IMG/VR virus record: IMGVR_UViG_3300019880_000009
Location: 1 to 24,321 of that record
Direction: 5' to 3' (one strand)
From: a virus
DNA length: 24,321 nt
The translations under genes and the position numbers were made by a program. Under the pieces are notes generated by a model. That model was not told where the DNA came from and made no database searches. It worked only from the letters and a program-made list of their open reading frames with translations. How positions within the stretch are numbered: position 1 is the stretch's first letter; the number at the start of each line of letters is the position of its first letter. Positions 16,655-21,035 of this stretch are shown here, one piece after another.

Positions 16655-17065
16655 TTACGCATCGAACAGCGCCGCGCTCTCCGTCGCCTCGCCCGGGATC
16701 TCACAGATGTGCACCTCAATCTCCCCGTTGCGGACCACAAGCCCGCGGCGGATCCGCAGGTCATCGATCTCCCCGTCATCGTCGATAACCGCGGCGTGCT
16801 GCAGAGCATCGAGTATGCCCTTGAGCAGATTATCAAGGTCGCGCTTGCGTCGATCCGGCGGTCTGGCAATGAGCGAGAGGGCGAGCTTGCCCTTCAGTTC
16901 ATGGCGTACGACGCGTTGTAGCGTCACCTGATCGTTCACTGCCTTGCGATAGGCCCTGCCCTCGCCACTCAGCATCGTGCGCCCCGCCAGCGGCCCCTTG
17001 TTCGGCGTGCGCCACATGGCATTGACGCTTGGGGGGAATGGCAGCCTAAGGGTGATGACTTTCAC
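16655..17065 (-). CDS. rusA: RusA-family Holliday junction resolvase
   Basis: 136 residues. The N-terminal LRLPFPPSVNAMWRTP (6-21) is the family entry motif. RDLDNLLKGILDAL (75-88) holds the two catalytic aspartates (D76, D78) and the lysine (K82) corresponding to D70, D72 and K76 of E. coli RusA, and DDDGEIDDLRI (95-105) supplies the further acidic residue. The enzyme is a dimer that resolves four-way junctions formed in phage recombination and replication, preparing DNA for packaging. I chose GTG 17065, with GGAGAGAG about 5 nt upstream, inside the 3' end of the GIY-YIG gene (20-bp overlap). The stop is TAA. Confidence 0.9.
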   Translation of the reverse strand: MKVITLRLPFPPSVNAMWRTPNKGPLAGRTMLSGEGRAYRKAVNDQVTLQRVVRHELKGKLALSLIARPPDRRKRDLDNLLKGILDALQHAAVIDDDGEIDDLRIRRGLVVRNGEIEVHICEIPGEATESAALFDA

Positions 17066-17738
17066 GATAACTCTCTCCGGCCACGATCCGCCGAGCTGTA
17101 GCTCTTACGATCCCAAGGCGCTTAGCAGCCGTGAATACCGGCATTCCCTCCGCTACCATGCTGCGCAGTGAATGCACCTGGTCCGCTGAGTACCGACGCC
17201 AACGCGCTAGCATTTCTGAAGAATGTCGAGGCCCTGGTCTACCGCGTCCGGCGGCGCCGATCTTCGCGCGATGCGCCAAAGTTAACGGGCGTCCGATCTT
17301 TGCTGCGCGCATCTTCGCGCGGGCCTCCAGAGAGGGGGATTTACCCCTTACTGCCGCACCGATCTTTCGCTTCGTCTCCTCGCTTCGCGGCTGGCCCTTA
17401 GGAGATCCAGCTATCGGCAGTACGTTCATGCATTGACGATTCGACCCTACGCCTGCAGCAGTCAGTTCCAACTGCTCTGCCTCAATTAATTGCTCCCTGG
17501 AAGCACTCGGCATCGCTCGCAACAGCTCGATCCGAAGCCGATCCGCGCCGCTGTTCCAGATCGCTTGCAATATGGGATTGGCATGGGTCAGTTTCTCCAA
17601 GCGGTATTGATGCTGCATGGCGCGGCGGCGAACGTTGACACTGCTTCCGATGTAGAACTTGCCACTGACCCGATCTGTGATGACGTACAGGCCGGCAACC
17701 GAGGGCGGCCAAGGAAGCAGCAGGCGGGCGGATCTCAT
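17046..17738 (-). CDS. GIY-YIG homing endonuclease with RusA-like N-terminal tag
   Basis: 230 residues. GIY-YIG domain: GLYVI (16-20), FYIGSS (28-33), arginines 37-39, and a likely catalytic Glu in LIEAEQLEL (E86 or E88). A NUMOD3-type DNA-binding repeat region follows (about 111-170: PRSEETKRKIGAAVRGKSPS, then LEARAKMRAAKIGRPLTLAH), then a C-terminal helix-turn-helix (about 197-222, AAKRLGIVRATARRIVAG). It is a mobile endonuclease, not a phage housekeeping gene. Residues 5-14, RLLLPWPPSV, precede the GIY-YIG fold and match the first residues of RusA (TLRLPFPPSV at the same numbers in the next gene). The ATG at 17738 forms an ATGA overlap with the upstream gene. It ends in TAG, rare in this window. 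Confidence 0.88.
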   Translation of the reverse strand: MRSARLLLPWPPSVAGLYVITDRVSGKFYIGSSVNVRRRAMQHQYRLEKLTHANPILQAIWNSGADRLRIELLRAMPSASREQLIEAEQLELTAAGVGSNRQCMNVLPIAGSPKGQPRSEETKRKIGAAVRGKSPSLEARAKMRAAKIGRPLTLAHRAKIGAAGRGRPGPRHSSEMLARWRRYSADQVHSLRSMVAEGMPVFTAAKRLGIVRATARRIVAGESYRESHHP

Positions 17739-18259
17739 GCGAATTCATCGCGAGGGAGTAAATCTCTTAGCCTCGTTGGCCCTGAAAGCGCCTTGTGCTG
17801 CGGAGGACCGGCTATCGTCGGCACCGCTTCACGCACGTCCTCGGCATCCTGCATCGTCTCGAAGTGCTCAGCGAATCGTTTCCCCAAAAAGTGCAGCTTA
17901 TCCTCCTCACACATGGCGATTGCGATGTAACCACCAATGGCTCGAACACATCGATCGATCAGCGGTTCCCCCAATGGCCCATTTCGATAGGCGCTCGAGG
18001 CCGCATGGTCTATGGCTTTGGCGAATGCTTCACCTGCGGTAGGCCTGCCTGCTTTTCTCAGCTCGTGGAAATCCGCCGGACGCGGCATGAATTTCGAGGT
18101 CTGCATCAGGTGCGCGGCAGCGGACTCGAACTCCGACATCGACCATTTGCCCAGGGCGAGCCAATAGGCATCCAAGATCAGCGCGTCAGGCTCCTGGCCG
18201 AACATGCGCCCCATGCCACGGATCAGGTCACGGAAGCGCTTGCCGTCAGCCGCCTGCAT
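17735..18259 (-). CDS. Phage replication accessory (helicase loader/organiser-like)
   Basis: 174 residues from ATG 18259, chosen for GGAG 7 nt upstream; it overlaps the upstream initiator-like gene by 14 bp. The first 80 residues (FRDLIRGMGRMFGQEPDALILDAYWLALGKWSM, then FESAAAHLMQTSKFMPRPADFHELRKAG) have the pattern of phage helicase-loader or replisome proteins: 'L...FG......L..YW..L.......F..A...........PRPADF.EL'. The C-terminus is poorly ordered. With the gene upstream it makes an O-P-like replication pair, as in lambdoid phages. Identity inferred from pattern and position. Confidence 0.6.
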   Translation of the reverse strand: MQAADGKRFRDLIRGMGRMFGQEPDALILDAYWLALGKWSMSEFESAAAHLMQTSKFMPRPADFHELRKAGRPTAGEAFAKAIDHAASSAYRNGPLGEPLIDRCVRAIGGYIAIAMCEEDKLHFLGKRFAEHFETMQDAEDVREAVPTIAGPPQHKALSGPTRLRDLLPRDEFA

Positions 18260-19142
18260 GGCGCATCTCCGGCGGGGTCCAGTTCTCCGTCGTTGAGATA
18301 ATCCGGCGTGTCTGCGCCGACAGATCGCTCCTCGGAGGTTCGGCGTGGAATCGGCGTCCGGCATCGATGTGCTGTGCGTCACGAAGCATCAGCTCGAGGG
18401 CGTCGTAGACCGTCCCAGTCTCGTTCTGGCCCATGTGGTGCGGGGAATTCAGGTATCCACTGATCGCCTCGCAGAGTTCTGGCTCCCCGTAATTTTTCAG
18501 GGCCGAGCGGATAACCTTCCGGCGTTTATCGTCGAGCCTAGCTTGCGGATGGCGGTGAACCTCTCGCCAGTGTTGGAAGACTCGATCGATGGGGCCAGCA
18601 TCAATCGCAGGCGCAGCCTGCGCTACGGGTTTCAATGCGGGCGGTGGCTTGACAGTTCTTGGTTCTTCTTCTGGTCTTGTCTTGTCTAGTCTTGTCTTGT
18701 CTGGTAACTCAGAAGCGTTACACACGTCAGCGCGTGCGTTACTCTCTTGCGTTACATTCCTAATCCGATGGCGGGCGACCCGTTTGGCGGTCAATGCCTT
18801 TTTCTTAGCATCGGTGCCGTTATGTGTATGAAATTCCGGAAGTTTTACGCAGTTCGCGTCGAGGATCTCAATCCAATCAAGGGGCATGAGTTGAACGAAA
18901 CCCTCGATCCCGATGAGCTCGTTTATTTCGTCGGGGCCAAGGTCGAGTGTGTCATCCTCGCGGACGTGCGTATCGGCGTACATCCAGAGCTGCGCAAGGC
19001 CACCTAACAGCAGCGTTACAGCGCAGGGGCGACTGATACGCTCCTGCGTTACATTCTGCGCGGCGCATAGCGTGCGAACCATGCGCAGAAACCGCGGGTC
19101 ATCGCGGAGTGACTTTTCGAGCTTGACCCAGCCACCCATCAT
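18246..19142 (-). CDS. Replication initiator-like protein (phage O-type)
   Basis: 298 residues from ATG 19142, which overlaps the 46-residue gene by 4 bp. The N-terminal domain (about 1-130: WVKLEKSLRDDPRFLRM, LLLGGLAQLWMYADTHV, LGPDEINELIGIEGFVQLM, then KLPEFHTHNGTDAKKKALTAKR) is of the winged-helix type seen in phage replisome organisers, where 'P.F..HNG...K.R......R' ends the DNA-binding domain. A linker follows with two copies of DKTR encoded by pentanucleotide repeats. The C-terminal domain (about 200-290) carries RRKVIRSALKNYGEPELCEAISGYLNSPHH in two parts. It would bind the origin and recruit helicase through the next gene. The origin itself is not identified; lambda-type origins lie inside such genes. 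Confidence 0.7.
   Translation of the reverse strand: MMGGWVKLEKSLRDDPRFLRMVRTLCAAQNVTQERISRPCAVTLLLGGLAQLWMYADTHVREDDTLDLGPDEINELIGIEGFVQLMPLDWIEILDANCVKLPEFHTHNGTDAKKKALTAKRVARHRIRNVTQESNARADVCNASELPDKTRLDKTRPEEEPRTVKPPPALKPVAQAAPAIDAGPIDRVFQHWREVHRHPQARLDDKRRKVIRSALKNYGEPELCEAISGYLNSPHHMGQNETGTVYDALELMLRDAQHIDAGRRFHAEPPRSDLSAQTRRIISTTENWTPPEMRHAGG
18671..18705 (-). repeat. Pentanucleotide repeat tract inside the initiator gene
   Basis: Seven consecutive 5-bp units of the form CTNGT on the plus strand (CTGGT, CTTGT, CTTGT, CTAGT, CTTGT, CTTGT, CTGGT). On the coding strand this is a 15-bp period repeated twice and encodes DKTRLDKTRP. Gain or loss of one 5-bp unit would shift the reading frame in the linker. 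Confidence 0.8.
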
Positions 19143-19279
19143 TGCCCCGCCCTCGCCTTCCTGAGCTTGACCAGCCGCCGGGCGCGTGAGATCCGAAGCT
19201 CCATGGTCGGAGCCGTGACCATGGCCCACCAAGCGCGGTCCAGTTCGAGGAGCTCGTCGCTGCGCGCCGCCCCGCTCAT
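19139..19279 (-). CDS. Small hypothetical protein (46 aa)
   Basis: 46 codons from ATG 19279: MSGAARSDELLELDRAWWAMV, then TAPTMELRISRARRLVKLRKARAGQ. The stop TGA overlaps the start of the initiator-like gene (ATGA at 19142-19139), the junction type used throughout this operon, which supports it as a real gene. The protein is helical with an acidic start and a basic end. It lies between the Cro-like repressor and the initiator, where many lambdoid phages keep a very small regulator. No family recognised, and the ribosome site is weak. Confidence 0.5.
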   Translation of the reverse strand: MSGAARSDELLELDRAWWAMVTAPTMELRISRARRLVKLRKARAGQ

Positions 19280-19350
19280 GGGCCGATCACAGAGCACCCC
19301 TGGGGGTGGTAGCGGGTAGGGACCGATCGCCGCCCTGGCGCTGCCTGGCG

Positions 19351-19365
19351 GGGCGCCAAGCGCCC
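19351..19365. promoter_or_regulatory. GC hairpin in the gap after the repressor gene
   Basis: A perfect 6-bp stem (GGGCGC, CAA loop, GCGCCC) lies in the 100-bp gap between the Cro-like gene and the 46-residue gene. No T-run follows on either strand, so it is not a standard terminator. It may stabilise or separate the repressor message from the replication genes. Confidence 0.25.
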
Positions 19366-19379
19366 TACGCGGCCACAGG

Positions 19380-19586
19380 TCAAGGTGATTCGCCTAGGTG
19401 AAATTCGATCAGCACATCCGTCGCCGGGATGCCCAGCGCCTGGGCTACGCGGTGGATGTTGTCTCCCTCGGGCTTTTTGGAACCAGAAGCCCATGCGTGC
19501 ACAGTAGGCTGCGAAACACCTATTTGATCCGCGAATTCCTGCTGGGAAACCTTGTTGCGCTCAAGGTAGGCGGCAATTGAATTCAT
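19380..19586 (-). CDS. Cro/XRE-family transcriptional repressor
   Basis: 68 residues: MNSIAAYLERNKVSQQEFADQ, then IGVSQPTVHAWASGSKKPEGDNIHRVAQALGI. The helix-turn-helix runs from about Q15 to S34, with the turn at GVS and the recognition helix QPTVHAWAS. Cro-size, with no C-terminal protease or dimerisation domain, so it is not a full-length CI-type repressor. The promoter just upstream carries a 15-bp inverted repeat overlapping its -10 box, so autoregulation is likely. The -10 box ends 8 nt before the ATG, so the message would be leaderless or nearly so. First gene of the leftward operon. An IS is inserted 53 bp upstream of its start. Confidence 0.85.
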   Translation of the reverse strand: MNSIAAYLERNKVSQQEFADQIGVSQPTVHAWASGSKKPEGDNIHRVAQALGIPATDVLIEFHLGESP

Positions 19587-19594
19587 ACTCGGTG

Positions 19595-19622
19595 AGAATA
19601 CCCTCTAGATATGTTTTGTCAA
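19595..19622 (-). promoter_or_regulatory. Leftward early promoter (for the Cro-like gene)
   Basis: On the minus strand TTGACA (19622-19617), 16-bp spacer, TATTCT (19600-19595). A perfect -35 and a good -10. The predicted start falls 1-2 nt before the ATG at 19586, implying an almost leaderless mRNA. Confidence 0.7.
19598..19612. promoter_or_regulatory. Left operator candidate (15-bp inverted repeat)
   Basis: ATACCCTCTAGATAT on the plus strand, an imperfect inverted repeat. It matches the right-hand site at 20989-21003 in 12 of 15 positions (consensus ATANCCTNTAGNTAT) and overlaps three bases of the leftward -10 box. It fits binding of a small XRE dimer, presumably the adjacent Cro-like protein. 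Confidence 0.6.
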
Positions 19623-19631
19623 TAAGAAAAT

Positions 19632-19639
19632 AATCTCCC
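19632..19639. repeat. Target-site duplication, left copy
   Basis: AATCTCCC directly before the left terminal repeat, repeated exactly at 20963-20970 after the right one. An 8-bp duplication fits IS1-family elements, which usually make 8-10 bp. Confidence 0.85.
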
Positions 19640-19656
19640 GGTAGTGTCTCAGTTTG
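19640..19656. repeat. IS left terminal inverted repeat
   Basis: GGTAGTGTCTCAGTTTG, perfectly complementary in reverse to 20946-20962. Confidence 0.92.
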
Positions 19657-19659
19657 AAT

Positions 19660-19688
19660 TTGACATGCTTGAGCGCTCAAGCGAGCAT
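19660..19688 (+). promoter_or_regulatory. Possible passenger promoter with palindromic spacer
   Basis: A perfect -35 TTGACA (19660-19665) is followed by exactly 17 bp and a poor -10 (GAGCAT, 19683-19688). The 17-bp spacer contains the perfect 16-bp palindrome GCTTGAGCGCTCAAGC (19667-19682). It would drive the small passenger ORF at 19696 and possibly the tRNA. The palindrome may be a regulator site. The weak -10 keeps confidence low. Confidence 0.35.
19667..19682. repeat. Perfect 16-bp palindrome in IS passenger segment
   Basis: GCTTGAGCGCTCAAGC, symmetrical over all 16 bases, just inside the left end of the IS and between candidate -35 and -10 boxes. Candidate operator. Confidence 0.7.
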
Positions 19689-19817
19689 CGGGGGCATGGA
19701 AAAGCCGAAAAGACCCCGTGACGCTAATCAGCTCGCCAAATTCGTCGTTGACCTGGCTACGGGCGACCAGCCGGAACCCAAGCCAGTGGACGACGGCAAA
19801 GACCCGGCGGCCGTTAA

Positions 19818-19866
19818 GGGGGAAGACGAGAGGGTAAGCCCTAGTAAAGCATCTCTCGTCTCCCCC
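19818..19866 (+). repeat. 14-bp hairpin with one bulge
   Basis: The left arm 19818-19832 (five G, a bulged A, then AGACGAGAG) pairs with the right arm 19853-19866 (CTCTCGTCT, then five C): 14 pairs, one bulged A, 20-nt loop. Only 3 bp further the 10-bp palindrome GGGATATCCC occurs (19870-19879). The hairpin marks the point where the passenger ORF stops resembling its family and lies 31 bp upstream of the tRNA. No T-run follows. It could be a processing signal, a recombination scar or an attenuator. Confidence 0.6.
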
Positions 19867-19897
19867 ACCGGGATATCCCAGAAGGATGATCAACTTC

Positions 19898-19980
19898 GCG
19901 CAGGTGGCGAAATGGTAGCCGCAATGGTCTTTAAAACCATGGTCCTAGACGACGTGCGGGTTCGAATCCCGTCCTGCGCA
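19898..19980 (+). tRNA. Class II (Leu-type) tRNA with anticodon UUA: candidate ochre suppressor
   Basis: 83 nt. The 7-bp acceptor stem GCGCAGG/CCTGCGC is perfect, with U8, a 3-bp D stem (GCG/CGC) and a D loop containing GG at the usual place. The 5-bp anticodon stem ATGGT/ACCAT is perfect and encloses a 7-nt loop CTTTAAA. The variable arm is long (15 nt, 3-bp stem GTC/GAC). The T stem GCGGG/CCCGT with loop TTCGAAT is regular, and the discriminator is A. Loop positions 34-36 are T-T-A, so the anticodon is UUA and pairs with codon UAA. A73 and the long arm favour leucine over serine (serine tRNAs usually have G73). CCA is not encoded. TTTTT follows at 19982-19986. The stem register is fixed both by pairing and by distance from the D stem; shifting by one to read Leu UAA would break the stem. 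Confidence 0.85.
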
Positions 19981-20026
19981 CTTTTTAGCTTATCCGTAAG
20001 TGACTGATCTTACAAAGGTCCGCTGC

Positions 20027-20083
20027 ATGGATTCGCAGCTGGAATGTAAGCCATTGATGTTAAATGGTATTAAAATGAATTAA
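20027..20083 (+). other. Short upstream ORF in frame with transposase, ended by UAA
   Basis: ATG 20027 with AAAGG 8 nt upstream begins an 18-codon ORF (MDSQLECKPLMLNGIKMN) that ends in TAA at 20081-20083. The next codon is ATG, in the same frame as the transposase (20123), with no other stop between. Suppression of the single UAA would give a 308-residue N-terminally extended transposase. Nothing in the peptide looks like a domain, so its coding status is uncertain. Confidence 0.3.
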
Positions 20084-20087
20084 ATGC

Positions 20088-20116
20088 TTGACCGCTCTAG
20101 CATAGAGAGTTATGCT
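20088..20116 (+). promoter_or_regulatory. Transposase promoter
   Basis: TTGACC (20088-20093), 17-bp spacer, TATGCT (20111-20116). The ATG at 20123 begins 7 nt after the -10 box, so the transcript would start at or next to the start codon, giving a leaderless message. An 8-bp inverted repeat covers the -10. Confidence 0.55.
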
Positions 20117-20118
20117 AG
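20097..20118. repeat. Inverted repeat over the transposase -10 box
   Basis: CTAGCATA (20097-20104), 6-nt loop GAGAGT, TATGCTAG (20111-20118). Perfect 8-bp arms ending 4 nt before the transposase ATG. In DNA it could be a repressor site. In read-through RNA from outside promoters it would form a hairpin against the start codon, a known way for insertion sequences to avoid activation by neighbouring transcription. Confidence 0.6.
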
Positions 20119-20122
20119 TCCC

Positions 20123-20953
20123 ATGAACAAGCTACCCATCGCAAAGCGCGCTCAGATCCTTGGCCTATTGGTCGAGGGCAACAGTCTCCGCGCCACCAGC
20201 CGCCTTGCGGATTGCAGCATCAACACGGTCACCAAGCTGCTGGTTGACGTCGGTTTCGCCTGCGCTCGGTTTCAAGATAAATCGTTACGGAACCTGTCCT
20301 GCAAGCGCATCCAGTGCGACGAAATTTGGGCCTTCGTGTACGCCAAGGCCAAGAACGCGTCGGCTGAAATGAAGGATGCCGGGGAAGCGGGTGACGTTTG
20401 GACTTGGACAGCAATTGACGCTGATTCCAAGCTCGTTGCGTCCTGGATGGTCGGAGATCGGGGCGGTGCGACGGCTAAGGTCTTTATAGCTGATCTGGCT
20501 GGACGCCTTGCCAACAGGGTGCAACTGACCACGGACGGTCACAGTGTCTACCTGAATGCGGTAGAGCGGTCCTTCGGCGCAGGCATCGATTACTCGGTGC
20601 TAGTGAAGCTCTACGGCGACGTCAAAGGCTCAAATCCGGACCGCCGGTACAGTGCCGCAGAGTGCTGCGGGACGATCAAAGGCACGGTCTGCGGCAACCC
20701 AGACGACAAACACGTCTCTACGAGTTTCGTGGAGCGCCAGAACCTCACCATGCGCATGAGCATGCGCCGGTTCACCCGGCTGACGAACGCCTTTTCAAAG
20801 AAAGTCGAAAACCACGCCCATGCGGTCGCCCTGCACTTTATGTATTACAATTTTGGGCGCATCCATAAGACCCTGCGGGTAACCCCGGCTATGGCTGCGG
20901 GCGTGTCGGACCATGTGTGGTCGATTGAGGAAATCGCCGGGTTGGCAAACTGA
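20123..20953 (+). CDS. IS1-family transposase
   Basis: 276 residues from ATG 20123 (MNKLPIAKRAQILGLLVEG); the frame is open further upstream, but this start matches the family. N-terminal helix-turn-helix (about 18-40, NSLRATSRLADCSINTVTKLL). DDE-type catalytic residues: D66 in QCDEIWAF, D138 in LTTDGH and E204 in FVERQNLTMRM. The following MRRFTRLTNAFSKKVENHAHAVALHFMYYNF (two parts) is the usual IS1-type tail. No frameshift is needed, unlike IS1 itself; it belongs to the single-ORF branch common in proteobacteria. All catalytic residues are present, so it is probably active. The stop is TGA and lies inside the right terminal repeat. Confidence 0.95.
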   Translation: MNKLPIAKRAQILGLLVEGNSLRATSRLADCSINTVTKLLVDVGFACARFQDKSLRNLSCKRIQCDEIWAFVYAKAKNASAEMKDAGEAGDVWTWTAIDADSKLVASWMVGDRGGATAKVFIADLAGRLANRVQLTTDGHSVYLNAVERSFGAGIDYSVLVKLYGDVKGSNPDRRYSAAECCGTIKGTVCGNPDDKHVSTSFVERQNLTMRMSMRRFTRLTNAFSKKVENHAHAVALHFMYYNFGRIHKTLRVTPAMAAGVSDHVWSIEEIAGLAN

Positions 20954-20962
20954 GACACTACC
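20946..20962. repeat. IS right terminal inverted repeat
   Basis: CAAACTGAGACACTACC, the exact reverse complement of the left end. It contains the last codons of the transposase. Confidence 0.92.
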
Positions 20963-20970
20963 AATCTCCC
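20963..20970. repeat. Target-site duplication, right copy
   Basis: AATCTCCC, identical to 19632-19639. Confidence 0.85.
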
Positions 20971-20977
20971 ATGGCTA

Positions 20978-21006
20978 TTGACACACGGATAACCTTTAGT
21001 TATTGT
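20978..21006 (+). promoter_or_regulatory. Rightward early promoter
   Basis: TTGACA (20978-20983), 17-bp spacer, TATTGT (21001-21006), a near-consensus sigma-70 promoter. It would start at about 21013 and drive the whole rightward operon. Its -35 region TATTGACA mirrors the leftward TGTCAATA (19617-19624). Confidence 0.75.
20989..21003. promoter_or_regulatory. Right operator candidate (15-bp inverted repeat)
   Basis: ATAACCTTTAGTTAT, with perfect 5-bp arms, inside the rightward promoter and overlapping three bases of the -10 box. It matches the left operator in 12 of 15 positions, and the two sites hold the same position relative to their promoters. Confidence 0.65.
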
Positions 21007-21035
21007 CTGACCCATGTCACCGGGCGGAGAGAATA

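Larger units (their letters stand above)
19696..20007 (+). pseudogene. Passenger small ORF, apparently chimeric or truncated
   Basis: From ATG 19696 the first 40 residues read MEKPKRPRDANQLAKFVVDLATGD, then QPEPKPVDDGKDPAAVK. I recognise this as the start of a widespread family of about 60-100 residue basic proteins ('.KRPRD.NQLAK.IVD.ATGE.......KDPAAVALGR.GG..GG.ARA....') that normally continue with a glycine/alanine/lysine-rich tail. Here, right after KDPAAVK, the tail is missing and the frame runs into a hairpin and through the tRNA gene to a TGA at 20005. The last 60 residues are therefore probably not protein. Best read as a 5' gene fragment joined to a tRNA-bearing segment, though a short product could still be made. 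The Shine-Dalgarno is poor. Confidence 0.45.
19640..20962 (+). mobile_element. IS1-family insertion sequence with tRNA-bearing passenger segment
   Basis: 1323 bp bounded by perfect 17-bp inverted repeats and an 8-bp target duplication, so it moved here as one unit. The right two thirds hold a single-ORF IS1-type transposase. The left 440 bp are passenger sequence: a palindrome, a truncated-looking small ORF, a 14-bp hairpin, a class II tRNA with anticodon UUA and a short upstream ORF. A single-ORF IS1 relative would need only about 0.9-1.0 kb, so this element is longer than required. It lies between the divergent early promoters of the phage and separates them by 1.3 kb. Confidence 0.92.

Noticed and set aside
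16342-16788. 148-codon plus-strand frame
   Set aside because: Shadow of the 88-residue gene and the RusA 3' end; Ser/Arg/Pro-rich, no ribosome site.
19276-19494. 72-codon minus-strand frame overlapping the Cro-like gene
   Set aside because: Starts inside the repressor in another frame and is Pro/Arg/Gly-rich. A 35-codon version from a TTG overlapping the repressor stop is possible, and its TGA does overlap the next ATG, but nothing else supports it.
19818-19866. Hairpin as an integron attC site
   Set aside because: No core-site motifs (GTTRRRY) at the ends, and no integrase or cassette arrangement nearby.
19898-19980. Reading the tRNA as ordinary tRNA-Leu with anticodon UAA
   Set aside because: This needs the loop to be TTTAAAA, one base to the right; the anticodon stem would then lose most pairs (C opposite C, G opposite A) and the distance from the D stem would be wrong by one.
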